From Salipiger bermudensis (GTDB lineage: Bacteria; Pseudomonadota; Alphaproteobacteria; Rhodobacterales; Rhodobacteraceae), in NCBI RefSeq assembly GCF_019801965.1, contig NZ_JAHVIA010000003.1, positions 470,805 through 534,804 of the forward strand: DNA of 64,000 nt, read 5' to 3'. A program made the position numbers and the translations under genes. Under the pieces are notes generated by a model that did no database searches, was not told where the DNA came from, and worked only from the letters and a program-made list of their open reading frames with translations. Shown piece by piece: positions 39,069 to 46,813 of the stretch. Every line of letters begins with the position of its first letter. Positions within the stretch are counted from its first letter, which is position 1.

Positions 39069-39883
39069 TCGCTGCGCTCGGCCGCCTGTTCATCCCGCGC
39101 CTGCGCCACCGCCGCCCGCTTGGTCACGATCGAGGCGGTGATGACGCCTGCGGTGACGATGCCGATCAGCAGGGTGGACAGCGCGTTGATCTCGGGGCTG
39201 ACGCCGAGACGCACCGCCGAGAAGATCTTGATCGGCAGGGTGGTGGCCGAGGGGCCGGTGGTGAAGCTCGCGATCACCAGGTCGTCGAGCGACAGGGTGA
39301 AGGCCAGCAGCCAGCCCGAGATCACCGCCGGCGCGATGATCGGCAGGGTCACCAGCCGGAATGCCTCGAAGGGCGAGCAGCCGAGATCGAGCGCCGCCTC
39401 TTCCAGCGAGCGGTCGAAGCTGGTGAGCCGCGACGACACCACCACCGAGACGTAGCACATCGAGAAGGTGGTGTGGGCCAGCACGATGGTCAGCACGCCG
39501 CGGTCGAGCCCGATGCCGATGAACAAGAGCAGCAGCGACAGGCCGGTGATCACCTCGGGCATGACCAGGGGCGCGTAGATCATGCCGGAAAACAGCGTCC
39601 GTCCGGCGAAGCGCCCGGCGCGCACCAGCACATAGGCCGCCATCGTGCCGAGCACCGTGGCGATGGTCGAGGAGAATATCGCGACCTTGAGCGTGACCCA
39701 GGCGGCGTCGAGGAACTCCTTGTTGCGGAACAGCTCGCCATACCACTTGGTCGAGAAGCCGGCCCAGACGGTGACCAGGCGGCTCTCGTTGAAGCTGTAG
39801 ACCACCAGCAGGATCATCGGCAGGTACAGGAAGGCGAAGCCGAGCGTCAGCGAGGTGACGTTGAACCAGGAAAAGCGTCTCAT
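39065..39883 (-). CDS. potI: Polyamine ABC transporter permease, PotI type
   Basis: This inner-membrane permease of 272 residues has six hydrophobic segments. The periplasmic start after helix 1 reads YSFNESRLVTVWAGFSTKWYGELF, a PotI/PotC hallmark. The coupling loop is EEAALDLGCSPFEAFRLVTLP. ATG 39883 overlaps the PotH stop (ATGA), which decides the start against a longer open frame. It pairs with PotH in a putrescine/spermidine-type importer. Confidence 0.9.
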   Translation of the reverse strand: MRRFSWFNVTSLTLGFAFLYLPMILLVVYSFNESRLVTVWAGFSTKWYGELFRNKEFLDAAWVTLKVAIFSSTIATVLGTMAAYVLVRAGRFAGRTLFSGMIYAPLVMPEVITGLSLLLLFIGIGLDRGVLTIVLAHTTFSMCYVSVVVSSRLTSFDRSLEEAALDLGCSPFEAFRLVTLPIIAPAVISGWLLAFTLSLDDLVIASFTTGPSATTLPIKIFSAVRLGVSPEINALSTLLIGIVTAGVITASIVTKRAAVAQARDEQAAERSE

Positions 39884-40770
39884 CCTTCGGCCTCCCGTGC
39901 CTTCTGCTCGTTGCGCTGGAACAGGATGATCGGGATGATCAGGATCAGCAGCAGGATCACCGCCACCGCCGAGGCCACCGGCCAGTCGCGGTTGGAGAAG
40001 AACTCTTCGAACAGCACCTTGCCGATCATCAGCGTGCCCGAGCCGCCGAGCAGCGAGGGAATGACGAATTCGCCGATCGCCGGGATGAAGACGAGGAAGC
40101 AGCCCGCGATAATTCCGTTGCGCGACAGCGGCCAGGTCACCAGCCAGAAGGCGGCAAGCTTGGAGCAGCCGAGGTCCTCTGCCGCCTCGATCAGGCTCTC
40201 GTCCATCTTCTCGAGCGCCGAGTAGATCGGCAGCACCATGAAGGGCAGGTAGGTGTAGACGATACCGATATAGACCGCGCTGTTGGTGTTCATGATCTGC
40301 AGCGGCGTGTCGATCACCCCGAGCCAGAGCAGCACGGTGTTGAGCGTGCCCTCGTTCGACAGGATTCCCATCCACGAGTAGACCCGGATCAGGAACGAGG
40401 TCCAGAACGGCAGGATCACCAGCATCAGCAGTGTCGGGCGCCACTCATTGGGCGCGCGCGCCATGCCGTAGGCGATGGGATAGCCCGCCAGCAGGGTAAG
40501 CAGGGTCGAGACCAGCGCGATCTTCAGCGAGCTGACATAGGCCTTCCAGTAGAGATCGTCGGTGGTCAGGAAGACAAAATTCTCGAAATCAAGCTCCGAG
40601 AAGAAGCTGCGTATGCCCTCCCAGCCGAGCGAGAGGTCGAACTGCGGCGTGTAGGGCGGGCGGGCCAGCGCCACGTCCGACAGCGAGATCTTCAGCACGA
40701 TCACGAAGGGGACGAGGAAGAAGACCAGCAGCCAGAGATAGGGGATGAGGATCAGGGCGGCGCGGCGCAT
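39880..40770 (-). CDS. potH: Polyamine ABC transporter permease, PotH type
   Basis: This permease of 296 residues has its first helix at about 8-28 (LIPYLWLLVFFLVPFVIVLKI) and the coupling loop IEAAEDLGCSKLAAFWLVTWPL. The segment PFWTSFLIRVYSWMGIL is diagnostic for the PotB/PotH branch. It follows the ATPase gene by three bases. It forms the translocation pore with PotI. Confidence 0.9.
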   Translation of the reverse strand: MRRAALILIPYLWLLVFFLVPFVIVLKISLSDVALARPPYTPQFDLSLGWEGIRSFFSELDFENFVFLTTDDLYWKAYVSSLKIALVSTLLTLLAGYPIAYGMARAPNEWRPTLLMLVILPFWTSFLIRVYSWMGILSNEGTLNTVLLWLGVIDTPLQIMNTNSAVYIGIVYTYLPFMVLPIYSALEKMDESLIEAAEDLGCSKLAAFWLVTWPLSRNGIIAGCFLVFIPAIGEFVIPSLLGGSGTLMIGKVLFEEFFSNRDWPVASAVAVILLLILIIPIILFQRNEQKAREAEG

Positions 40771-40773
40771 GGC

Positions 40774-42222
40774 TTACTCCTCGAGAATGACGCCGGCGGT
40801 CTCGGTAAAGCCGATCCAGACCTCGTCTTCCCAGGTGATGTGCCGGTTGGAGATGCGCCGGGCATTGACCATCTGCGCCTTGACCATCTGCCCGGTGGCG
40901 AGCTCGACATGGTAGGTCGAGATGTTGCCGAGATAGGCGATGTCGATGACCTTGCCGGGCAGCACGTTGGGCCGGTCAGGCTTTTCGAGGTCGATGGTGA
41001 CCTTCTCGGGGCGGATCGACAGGGTCACCGGCTTGCCGTCGAGCGCTGGGTCGCCATTGGCGGCGATGATCGGCGGCTGGCCCTCGGCCCAGTCGATGAG
41101 GATGCCGCCGGGCTTGATCGCGGGTTCGGGAGCGGCGGCCGGCGCGGGCTTCGCGGCAGCGGCCTTGGCCTCGGCCTTGCGGGCGGCGGCGAGCTCTTCC
41201 GGGCTCGGCGGCGGCAGCTGCGGGGTGTTGAGGTCGCGCTGGCCCATGAAACGCGCGAAGACCTTCTTGTAGAGCCACTCGCCGCGCGCGTTGGGCGCGG
41301 GCTGGCGGGCATCGGTCGGGGCCTGTGCCTGCACGGGGGCCTCGGGCGCGGTCTCCTCCGCCGCGGGCGCGGCGTCTTCGACGGAGGCTGGCTGCGGGGC
41401 GGGGGCCGGATCAGCCACGGGCGTCACCGGCTCGGCGGGGCGCGGCCTGGCGGTGCCGGGGATCAGGTTCACGTCACCGATGAAATCGGCCACATAGACC
41501 GAGTTCGGCGCCTCGTAGATCACGTCGGGCGTGTCGACCTGCACCAGACGGCCCTCGTCCATCACCGCGATGCGGGAGGCCACGGTCATCGCTTCTTCTT
41601 GGTCGTGGGTCACGATCACGAAGGTGGTGCCGGTCTTTTCCTGGATGTCCATCAGCTCGAACTGCGTTTCTTCGCGCAGCTTCTTGTCGAGCGCGCCGAG
41701 CGGTTCGTCGAGCAGCAGCAGCTTCGGTGCCTTGGCGAGGCTGCGGGCCAGCGCCACGCGCTGTCGCTGGCCGCCGGAGATCTGGTGCGGCTTGCGCTTG
41801 GCGAACTTGGTCAGGCGGGTGAGGCGCAGCATCTCTTCGACACGCTCCTCGATCATCGCCTTGTCCTTGCTCTCACGCCGCAGGCCGAAGGCGATGTTGT
41901 CCCAGATCGACAGGTGCGGGAACAGCGCGTAGCTCTGGAACATCATGTTCACCGGGCGCTTGTTGGGCGGCACGTTGATGATGTCCTGACCGCCCAGCCA
42001 GATATGGCCCTCGGTGACGCTCTCGAAGCCGGCGAGCATCCGCATCATCGTCGTCTTGCCGCAGCCCGACGGGCCGAGCAGGGCGAAGAACTCGCGCTCG
42101 TAGATATTGAGCGAGAGGTTGTCGATCGCGGTGAACTCGCCGAAGCGCTTGGTCACGTTGCGGAACTCGATCAGCGGTTTCCGATCGGGGTCTTCCCAGG
42201 GGGCAAAGACGGTCTGGGCCAT
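40774..42222 (-). CDS. potG: Polyamine ABC transporter ATPase, PotG type, with Pro/Ala-rich insertion
   Basis: This ATPase has 482 residues, about 100 longer than usual PotG. The nucleotide-binding domain is normal: Walker A GPSGCGKTT (50-58), Q-loop FQSYALFPHLS, ISGGQRQR, LLLLDEPLGALD, VTHDQEEAMT. After VNLIPGTA (about 258), where the TOBE domain should continue, a stretch of about 110 residues rich in Pro, Ala and Glu is inserted (to about 372), with an embedded WLYKKVFARFMGQRD patch. The C-terminal TOBE_2 part then resumes (LSIRPEKVTI, AYLGNISTYHV). The insertion probably forms a disordered linker in the regulatory domain. No base-composition break is apparent. Confidence 0.88.
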   Translation of the reverse strand: MAQTVFAPWEDPDRKPLIEFRNVTKRFGEFTAIDNLSLNIYEREFFALLGPSGCGKTTMMRMLAGFESVTEGHIWLGGQDIINVPPNKRPVNMMFQSYALFPHLSIWDNIAFGLRRESKDKAMIEERVEEMLRLTRLTKFAKRKPHQISGGQRQRVALARSLAKAPKLLLLDEPLGALDKKLREETQFELMDIQEKTGTTFVIVTHDQEEAMTVASRIAVMDEGRLVQVDTPDVIYEAPNSVYVADFIGDVNLIPGTARPRPAEPVTPVADPAPAPQPASVEDAAPAAEETAPEAPVQAQAPTDARQPAPNARGEWLYKKVFARFMGQRDLNTPQLPPPSPEELAAARKAEAKAAAAKPAPAAAPEPAIKPGGILIDWAEGQPPIIAANGDPALDGKPVTLSIRPEKVTIDLEKPDRPNVLPGKVIDIAYLGNISTYHVELATGQMVKAQMVNARRISNRHITWEDEVWIGFTETAGVILEE

Positions 42223-42248
42223 GTGCGGGATACGTCCTGTCAGAGAAA

Positions 42249-42276
42249 GGCCCGCGCCTTCGCAAAGGCGCGGGCC
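42249..42276 (-). promoter_or_regulatory. Intercistronic hairpin between potF and potG
   Basis: GGCCCGCGCCTT and AAGGCGCGGGCC form a perfect 12-bp stem with a four-base loop. On the minus strand it is followed by TTTCTCT, so it may partly terminate transcription after potF and keep binding protein in excess. Confidence 0.75.
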
Positions 42277-42289
42277 GGTCAGTCGCGGA

Positions 42290-43375
42290 TCAGGTGCCGG
42301 ACTTGATCTTGGTCCACAGGCGCGTGACGGTGCGCTGGACTTTCGGCTCGTAGGGCGTGGTGGTGTAGGTGTTTTCCATCGCCTCGGGCGTCGGGTAGAT
42401 CGCCGGATCGCCGATCACGTCCTCCGCGAGATATTGCTGCGAGGCCTCGTTGCCGTTGGCGTAGTAGACATAGTTCGACGCCGCCGCCATGTTCTCGGCA
42501 TCCATGATGAAGTTCAGGAAGGTGTGGGCCGCCTCGGGGTTCGGAGCGTCGACCGGGATCGCCATCTGGTCGAACCACATCTGCGCACCCTCGTCGGGGG
42601 CATAGTAGGAAACCTCGACGCCGTTGTCGGCCTCGGCGGCGCGGTCACGCGCCTGCAGGATGTCGCCGGACCAGCCGACCGCGACGCAGACATCGCCATT
42701 GGCCAGCGCGTTGATGTATTCCGAGCTGTGGAACTTCTGGATGTAGGGGCGGACCGGCATGAACACCTCTTCCGCCTTGGCGATCACGTCGGGATCGTGG
42801 CTGTCGGGGTCTTCGCCGATATAGTTCAGCGCCGCCGGGATCATCTCTGCCGGTGCATCGAGGAACATCACGCCGCATTCGGCGAGCTTTTCCATGTTGG
42901 CCGGGTCAAAGACCAGATCCCACGAGGTCACCGGTGCATCCTCGCCGAGGATCTCGCGCACCTTGGGCTCGTTCACGCCGATGCCGGTCGTGCCCCACAT
43001 GTAGTTGATCGCGTATTCGTTGCCGGGGTCGTATTTCGAGGTCCGGTCGGAGATCACGTCCCACATGTTCTCGAGGTTCGGCAGCTTCGACTTGTCGAGC
43101 GGCTGGAACGCGCCGGCCATGATCTGGCGCTGCAGGAAGGTGCCGGTGGGCACCACCACGTCGTAGCCCGAGCCGCCGGCGAGCATCTTGGTCTCAAGCA
43201 CTTCGTTGCTGTCGAACACGTCGTAAATCAGGTCGATGCCGGTCTCTTCCTCGAACTTGGCCAGCAGGCTCTCGTCGATATAGTCGGACCAGTTGTAGAC
43301 CCGGACCTCTTCGGCCTGCGCCAGCCCGGCGGTCAGGGCGAGGGTCGCGGTGAGGGTCAGAAAGGGTGTCTTCAT
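42290..43375 (-). CDS. potF: Polyamine ABC transporter substrate-binding protein, PotF type
   Basis: This periplasmic binding protein of 361 residues has a Sec leader (MKTPFLTLTATLALTAGLAQA, cleavage near residue 21). The mature start EEVRVYNWSDYIDESLLAKF and the later GYDVVVPTG, MWGTTGIG, AVGWSGD and FDQMAIPVDAPNPEAA match PotF/SpuD proteins, where Trp and Asp residues cage the diamine. The start at 43375 is preferred because GGGAG lies six bases upstream; an ATG at 43396 would add seven residues before the leader. It is the first gene of the pot operon. Confidence 0.92.
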   Translation of the reverse strand: MKTPFLTLTATLALTAGLAQAEEVRVYNWSDYIDESLLAKFEEETGIDLIYDVFDSNEVLETKMLAGGSGYDVVVPTGTFLQRQIMAGAFQPLDKSKLPNLENMWDVISDRTSKYDPGNEYAINYMWGTTGIGVNEPKVREILGEDAPVTSWDLVFDPANMEKLAECGVMFLDAPAEMIPAALNYIGEDPDSHDPDVIAKAEEVFMPVRPYIQKFHSSEYINALANGDVCVAVGWSGDILQARDRAAEADNGVEVSYYAPDEGAQMWFDQMAIPVDAPNPEAAHTFLNFIMDAENMAAASNYVYYANGNEASQQYLAEDVIGDPAIYPTPEAMENTYTTTPYEPKVQRTVTRLWTKIKSGT

Positions 43376-43423
43376 CATGTGCTCCCGGTTGGTCATGGGG
43401 TCTTGCCGCCCCGTGGCCCCTGA

Positions 43424-43455
43424 ATTTGATCAAATGTTGCACCCGTTGGCAACAT
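43424..43455. promoter_or_regulatory. Operator pair between potF and the GntR gene
   Basis: ATTTGATCAAAT (43424-43435) is a perfect 12-bp palindrome. It is followed by the inverted repeat ATGTTGC/GCAACAT (43434-43440 and 43449-43455). On the minus strand TTGCCA and TCAAAT with 17 bases between form a promoter candidate for potF overlapping the palindrome. A near-copy, ATTTGATCATAT, sits in the aminotransferase promoter on the other side of the GntR gene. Confidence 0.6.
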
Positions 43456-43526
43456 GAGAGATGTTTCCACGGCCCAACATGGCGTGCAAGATGGCTTTGA
43501 GGGCGCTTTGGTCAAGCAGGAGGCAG

Positions 43527-44186
43527 ATGGTGAATATGCGGGCAGACAGCGCAGGGCTTCCGACTCACGAGGTGGTCTATCGCCGCCTGCGGGACATGAT
43601 CCTCTTCGGCGAGCTTGCGCCCGGCCAGCCGGTGACGATTCAGGGGCTGGTCGAGCGGCTCGAGGTCGGCATGACGCCGGTGCGCGAGGCGTTGCGGCGG
43701 CTGATCGCCGAGGGTGCGCTGGTGTTCCAAGGCAATCGGCGGATCACCGTGCCGGTGCTCGACGCGGCGGCGGTGGAGGAGCTGACGCTGGCCCGGGTGG
43801 CGCTGGAGCCGCAGCTGGCGCGGCGCGCGGCGCTGCGCTGCGACGCCGAGGGCGTGGTGCGCCTGCGTGCCACCGACGCGCGGCTCGACGCCGCGATCGG
43901 GAAGGGCGACGTGACAGGCTATCTCGTGGAGAATCACCAGTTCCACACCGAGCTGAACGAGATCGCAGGCGCTCCGATTCTCACCGATCTGGTCGAGGGG
44001 CTGTGGCTGCGCTTCGGCCCGTCGCTGCGGGTGGTCTGCGGCCAGTTTGGCACGCGCAACCTGCCCGACCTGCACAAGGCGATCCTCGACGCGCTCGACG
44101 CCGGTGATGCCGAGGCGGCGGCGCGGGCAATGGAGCAGGACGTGCGGCAGGGGATGGAGCAGATCTCGGCCGCGCTGGAGGGCTAG
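43527..44186 (+). CDS. GntR-family regulator with FCD domain, polyamine cluster
   Basis: This transcription factor has about 219 residues. The winged helix-turn-helix reads PTHEVVYRRLRDMIL, then GMTPVREALRRLIAEGA. The C-terminal FCD helical domain has candidate metal/ligand residues in NHQFHTEL and LHKAILDAL. It is divergent from the pot operon and upstream of the aminotransferase, so it probably regulates both. Three close start codons are possible (ATG 43527, GTG 43530, ATG 43536) after AGGAGG at 43518-43523; spacing best suits the GTG, so the exact start is uncertain by a few residues. Confidence 0.87.
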   Translation: MVNMRADSAGLPTHEVVYRRLRDMILFGELAPGQPVTIQGLVERLEVGMTPVREALRRLIAEGALVFQGNRRITVPVLDAAAVEELTLARVALEPQLARRAALRCDAEGVVRLRATDARLDAAIGKGDVTGYLVENHQFHTELNEIAGAPILTDLVEGLWLRFGPSLRVVCGQFGTRNLPDLHKAILDALDAGDAEAAARAMEQDVRQGMEQISAALEG

Positions 44187-44347
44187 GGCGCGGCGCGGCC
44201 TCGGACATGAGGAGCGGGACATGCCCAGGGCGTGCCTGCGCCATGACCGATGCGGGGCGCCCCGTGCCGCGGCTTGCTCCAGAGCCGACTTGGTGCACGG
44301 CCCTTGGTCGATCCACGTGCCACAGCCCCCTGAGAGCCGCGATTCGA

Positions 44348-44375
44348 TTGACAGTAAATAATTTGATCATATTCT
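44348..44375 (+). promoter_or_regulatory. Aminotransferase promoter with overlapping operator
   Basis: A perfect -35 TTGACA (44348-44353) and -10 TATTCT (44370-44375) have a 16-base spacer. The operator-like ATTTGATCATAT (44361-44372) overlaps spacer and -10, matching the potF palindrome in all but one position. The start codon follows 35 bases downstream. Confidence 0.65.
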
Positions 44376-44409
44376 GCAGCGAAACCCGGAATCTTCAGGA
44401 GACGCGGCC

Positions 44410-45810
44410 ATGACGCTCATTTCCACCAACACCCCCACCGCCGAGCTTCAGGCGCTGGATGCCGCTCACCACATGCACCCGTTCACCACCGGTGCGGACC
44501 TTGCTCGCAAGGGCGCGCGGGTCATCACCCGCGCCGAGGGCTGCTGGCTCACCGACAGCGAGGGCGAGCGCATCCTCGACGGCATGGCGGGCCTGTGGTG
44601 CGTGAACGTCGGCTATGGCCGCAAGGAACTGGCCGCCGCCGCGGCGCGTCAGATGGAAGAGCTGCCCTATTACAACACCTTCTTCCAGACCACGCATGTG
44701 CCGGCGATCCAGCTCTCGGCACGGCTGGCGGAGCTGGCGCCGGGCGACCTGAACAACGTGTTCTATGCCTCCTCCGGCTCCGAGGCGAACGACACCAACA
44801 TCCGCCTCGTGCGCACCTACTGGGAAGAGAAGGGCCAGCCCGAGCGCAAGGTCATCATCTCGCGCTGGAACGCCTATCACGGCTCGTCGGTCGGCTCGGG
44901 CAGCCTCGGCGGCATGAAGGGCATGCACGCGCAGGGCGGCATGCCGATCCCCGACATCCACCACATCGACCAGCCCAACTGGTGGGCCGAGGGCGGCGAC
45001 ATGACGCCGGAGGAGTTCGGCCTCGAGCGCGCCCGCCAGCTCGAGCAGGCCATCGAGGAAATCGGCCCCGAGAAGGTTGCGGCCTTCATCGCCGAGCCGG
45101 TGCAGGGCGCCGGTGGCGTGATCATCCCGCCGGAGACCTACTGGCCCGAGATCCAGCGCATCGTCGACAAATACGGCATCATCCTGATCGCCGACGAGGT
45201 GATCTGCGGCTTCGGCCGGACCGGCAACTGGTTCGGCTCCGAAACCATGGGCATCAAGCCACACATCATGACCATCGCCAAGGGCCTGTCCTCGGGCTAC
45301 CAGCCGATCGGCGGCTCGATCGTCAACGACGAGATCGCCGGCGTCATCGGCAAGACCGAGTTCAACCACGGCTACACCTATTCCGGCCACCCGGTGGCCG
45401 CCGCCGTGGCACTGGAAAACCTGCGCATCCTCGACGAGGAAGGCGTCGTCACCCGCGTCCGCGAGGAGACCGGCCCTTATCTCAAGCAGAAATTCGAGGC
45501 GCTGGCCGGTCACCCGCTGGTGGGCGAGGCCAAGATCGCGGGCTTCATGGGCTCGATCGCGCTGACCCCGGACAAGGCCAGCCGCGCGCCCTTCGCCGCC
45601 GATGCGGGCACCGTGGGTTATATCTGCCGCGAGCGCTGCTTCGCCAACAACCTCGTCATGCGCCATGTCGGCGACCGCATGATCATCTCGCCGCCGCTGG
45701 TGCTGTCGAAGGACGAGATCGACACGCTGATCGAGCGTGCCACCCGCTCGCTCGACGAATGCCACGCTGAGCTGAAAAAGCAGGGGCTGATGGTCGCGGG
45801 CACGCGCTGA
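44410..45810 (+). CDS. Class III aminotransferase, putrescine/beta-alanine-pyruvate type
   Basis: This PLP enzyme of 466 residues moves an amino group from a diamine or omega-amino acid to a keto acid such as pyruvate. The PLP Lys is 291 (TIAKGLSSGYQP), with Asp262 (LIADEVICGFGRTG) contacting the pyridine N, and the phosphate-binding SSGSEAND at 121-128. The context, regulated together with a polyamine importer, fits a SpuC-like putrescine-pyruvate aminotransferase, but taurine or beta-alanine cannot be excluded. AGGAG lies nine bases before ATG 44410. A strong terminator follows. Confidence 0.88.
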   Translation: MTLISTNTPTAELQALDAAHHMHPFTTGADLARKGARVITRAEGCWLTDSEGERILDGMAGLWCVNVGYGRKELAAAAARQMEELPYYNTFFQTTHVPAIQLSARLAELAPGDLNNVFYASSGSEANDTNIRLVRTYWEEKGQPERKVIISRWNAYHGSSVGSGSLGGMKGMHAQGGMPIPDIHHIDQPNWWAEGGDMTPEEFGLERARQLEQAIEEIGPEKVAAFIAEPVQGAGGVIIPPETYWPEIQRIVDKYGIILIADEVICGFGRTGNWFGSETMGIKPHIMTIAKGLSSGYQPIGGSIVNDEIAGVIGKTEFNHGYTYSGHPVAAAVALENLRILDEEGVVTRVREETGPYLKQKFEALAGHPLVGEAKIAGFMGSIALTPDKASRAPFAADAGTVGYICRERCFANNLVMRHVGDRMIISPPLVLSKDEIDTLIERATRSLDECHAELKKQGLMVAGTR

Positions 45811-45846
45811 GCCATCTGCGGGTGCGGCCCCGCGCGCAAAAACAAG

Positions 45847-45880
45847 AGCCCGGCCCCGATGATCCGGGGCCGGGCTTTTT
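45847..45880. terminator. Bidirectional terminator between aminotransferase and rhodanese
   Basis: AGCCCGGCCCCG and CGGGGCCGGGCT form a perfect 12-bp stem, followed by TTTTT on the plus strand. On the minus strand the exit is TCTTGTTTTT, so it can also end the convergent rhodanese gene. Confidence 0.93.
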
Positions 45881-45939
45881 GCTGTTCAGAACAGTCTCGT
45901 CGCGCCTGCAGGAGGCGATCTTCCGGGAGCGGCTGAGGC

Positions 45940-46314
45940 TCAGCTGACCTTGTGCGGGGCGCCGGTGGCCATGTTGGTGCCGATATAGGGCTTCTTGGCG
46001 CCCTTCCAAGCGCCGAAGCCGCCTTCCATGTGGGCGACCTTGGCGAAGCCCGCCTCGATCGTCGCACGGGCGACCTTCTCGGAGCGCACCCCCGAGCCGC
46101 AATGAAACACGATGCGCTTCTCGGTCTGGCCGGGGAGCTTCTCGGCCTTGAAGAAGGCCAGCGGCATCAGCAGCGCGCCCTCGATATGCTCGAACATGTA
46201 TTCCTGCGGCGTGCGCACGTCGATCAGCACGATCTCATTCTTGTCAAACGCCGCCTGGACCTCGTCCACGGTCCAGGTCTCTAGGATGCTGTCGCCGACC
46301 TGTTCGGATTTCAT
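45940..46314 (-). CDS. Single-domain rhodanese-like sulfurtransferase
   Basis: This small cytoplasmic protein of 124 residues is one rhodanese domain: IVLIDVRTPQEYMFEHIEGALLMPL, then the active-site loop HCGSGVRS with Cys72 as persulfide carrier, and HMEGGFGAWKGA at the end. Such proteins transfer sulfane sulfur to cyanide, thiols or biosynthetic partners. The six-residue loop is typical of sulfurtransferases rather than Cdc25-like phosphatases. ATG 46314 has GGGGAG upstream; the longer open frame is not supported. Confidence 0.9.
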   Translation of the reverse strand: MKSEQVGDSILETWTVDEVQAAFDKNEIVLIDVRTPQEYMFEHIEGALLMPLAFFKAEKLPGQTEKRIVFHCGSGVRSEKVARATIEAGFAKVAHMEGGFGAWKGAKKPYIGTNMATGAPHKVS

Positions 46315-46468
46315 GAGCTTTCTCCCCTCGAAAGGATGTCCGGGTTTCATTCGATACCCGAGATGTATCCGTGCGATGACGACGGGCAAGAAAAAACACC
46401 GCACCGGGCCGCCCCAGCCGGGGCGCAATTGCGCGCGGGGCGGGCAGTCCGCACGGGCGGCGCTGTCG

Positions 46469-46576
46469 TCAGGTCGCGTCCTTGAAGACCGCCGAAACCG
46501 GGCGGAACCACAGGCTGGCGAAGCTTTCTCCGTAGAGCTTGGCGATGGTCTCGTAGGTGAAACGGTTCACGGGCAT
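46469..46576 (-). CDS. Small hypothetical protein (35 residues)
   Basis: A short frame encodes MPVNRFTYETIAKLYGESF followed by ASLWFRPVSAVFKDAT. It has an AAGGA ribosome site eight bases before the ATG and a good stop. The amphipathic, aromatic-rich composition looks protein-like. It sits upstream of rhodanese on the same strand and divergent from mutL. I do not recognise a family; the function is unknown. Confidence 0.4.
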   Translation of the reverse strand: MPVNRFTYETIAKLYGESFASLWFRPVSAVFKDAT

Positions 46577-46813
46577 GGCGTTTTTCCTTGGTCTGGTCGC
46601 GGTTTCTACCGGGTCTGGGGCGCCGATGCCTTGGCTGTGGGCCGAGCGGCGCTGTCGGTGAGTGCGCAACGAAATGCAAAAGGTTCGGCGCTGAGAGTAA
46701 TAATATGTCTCAAACTCGCCAATTAGGACTTTGGTTCCATGTGCCGGCGAAACCCGGTAGGCCTCTGCTTTCCCCCGTTTCAGAATCGCGGTGCGCCTGC
46801 TAGGTTTGGTAGA

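Noticed and set aside
44211..44270. Possible partial third copy of the structured repeat (CATGCC...GCGCCATGACC region)
   Set aside because: Only a vague resemblance to the extra hairpin block of copy 2; the conserved core stems are absent.
44207..44413. 68-codon frame between the polyamine GntR gene and the aminotransferase
   Set aside because: It runs across the predicted promoter and operator and has no recognisable protein character.
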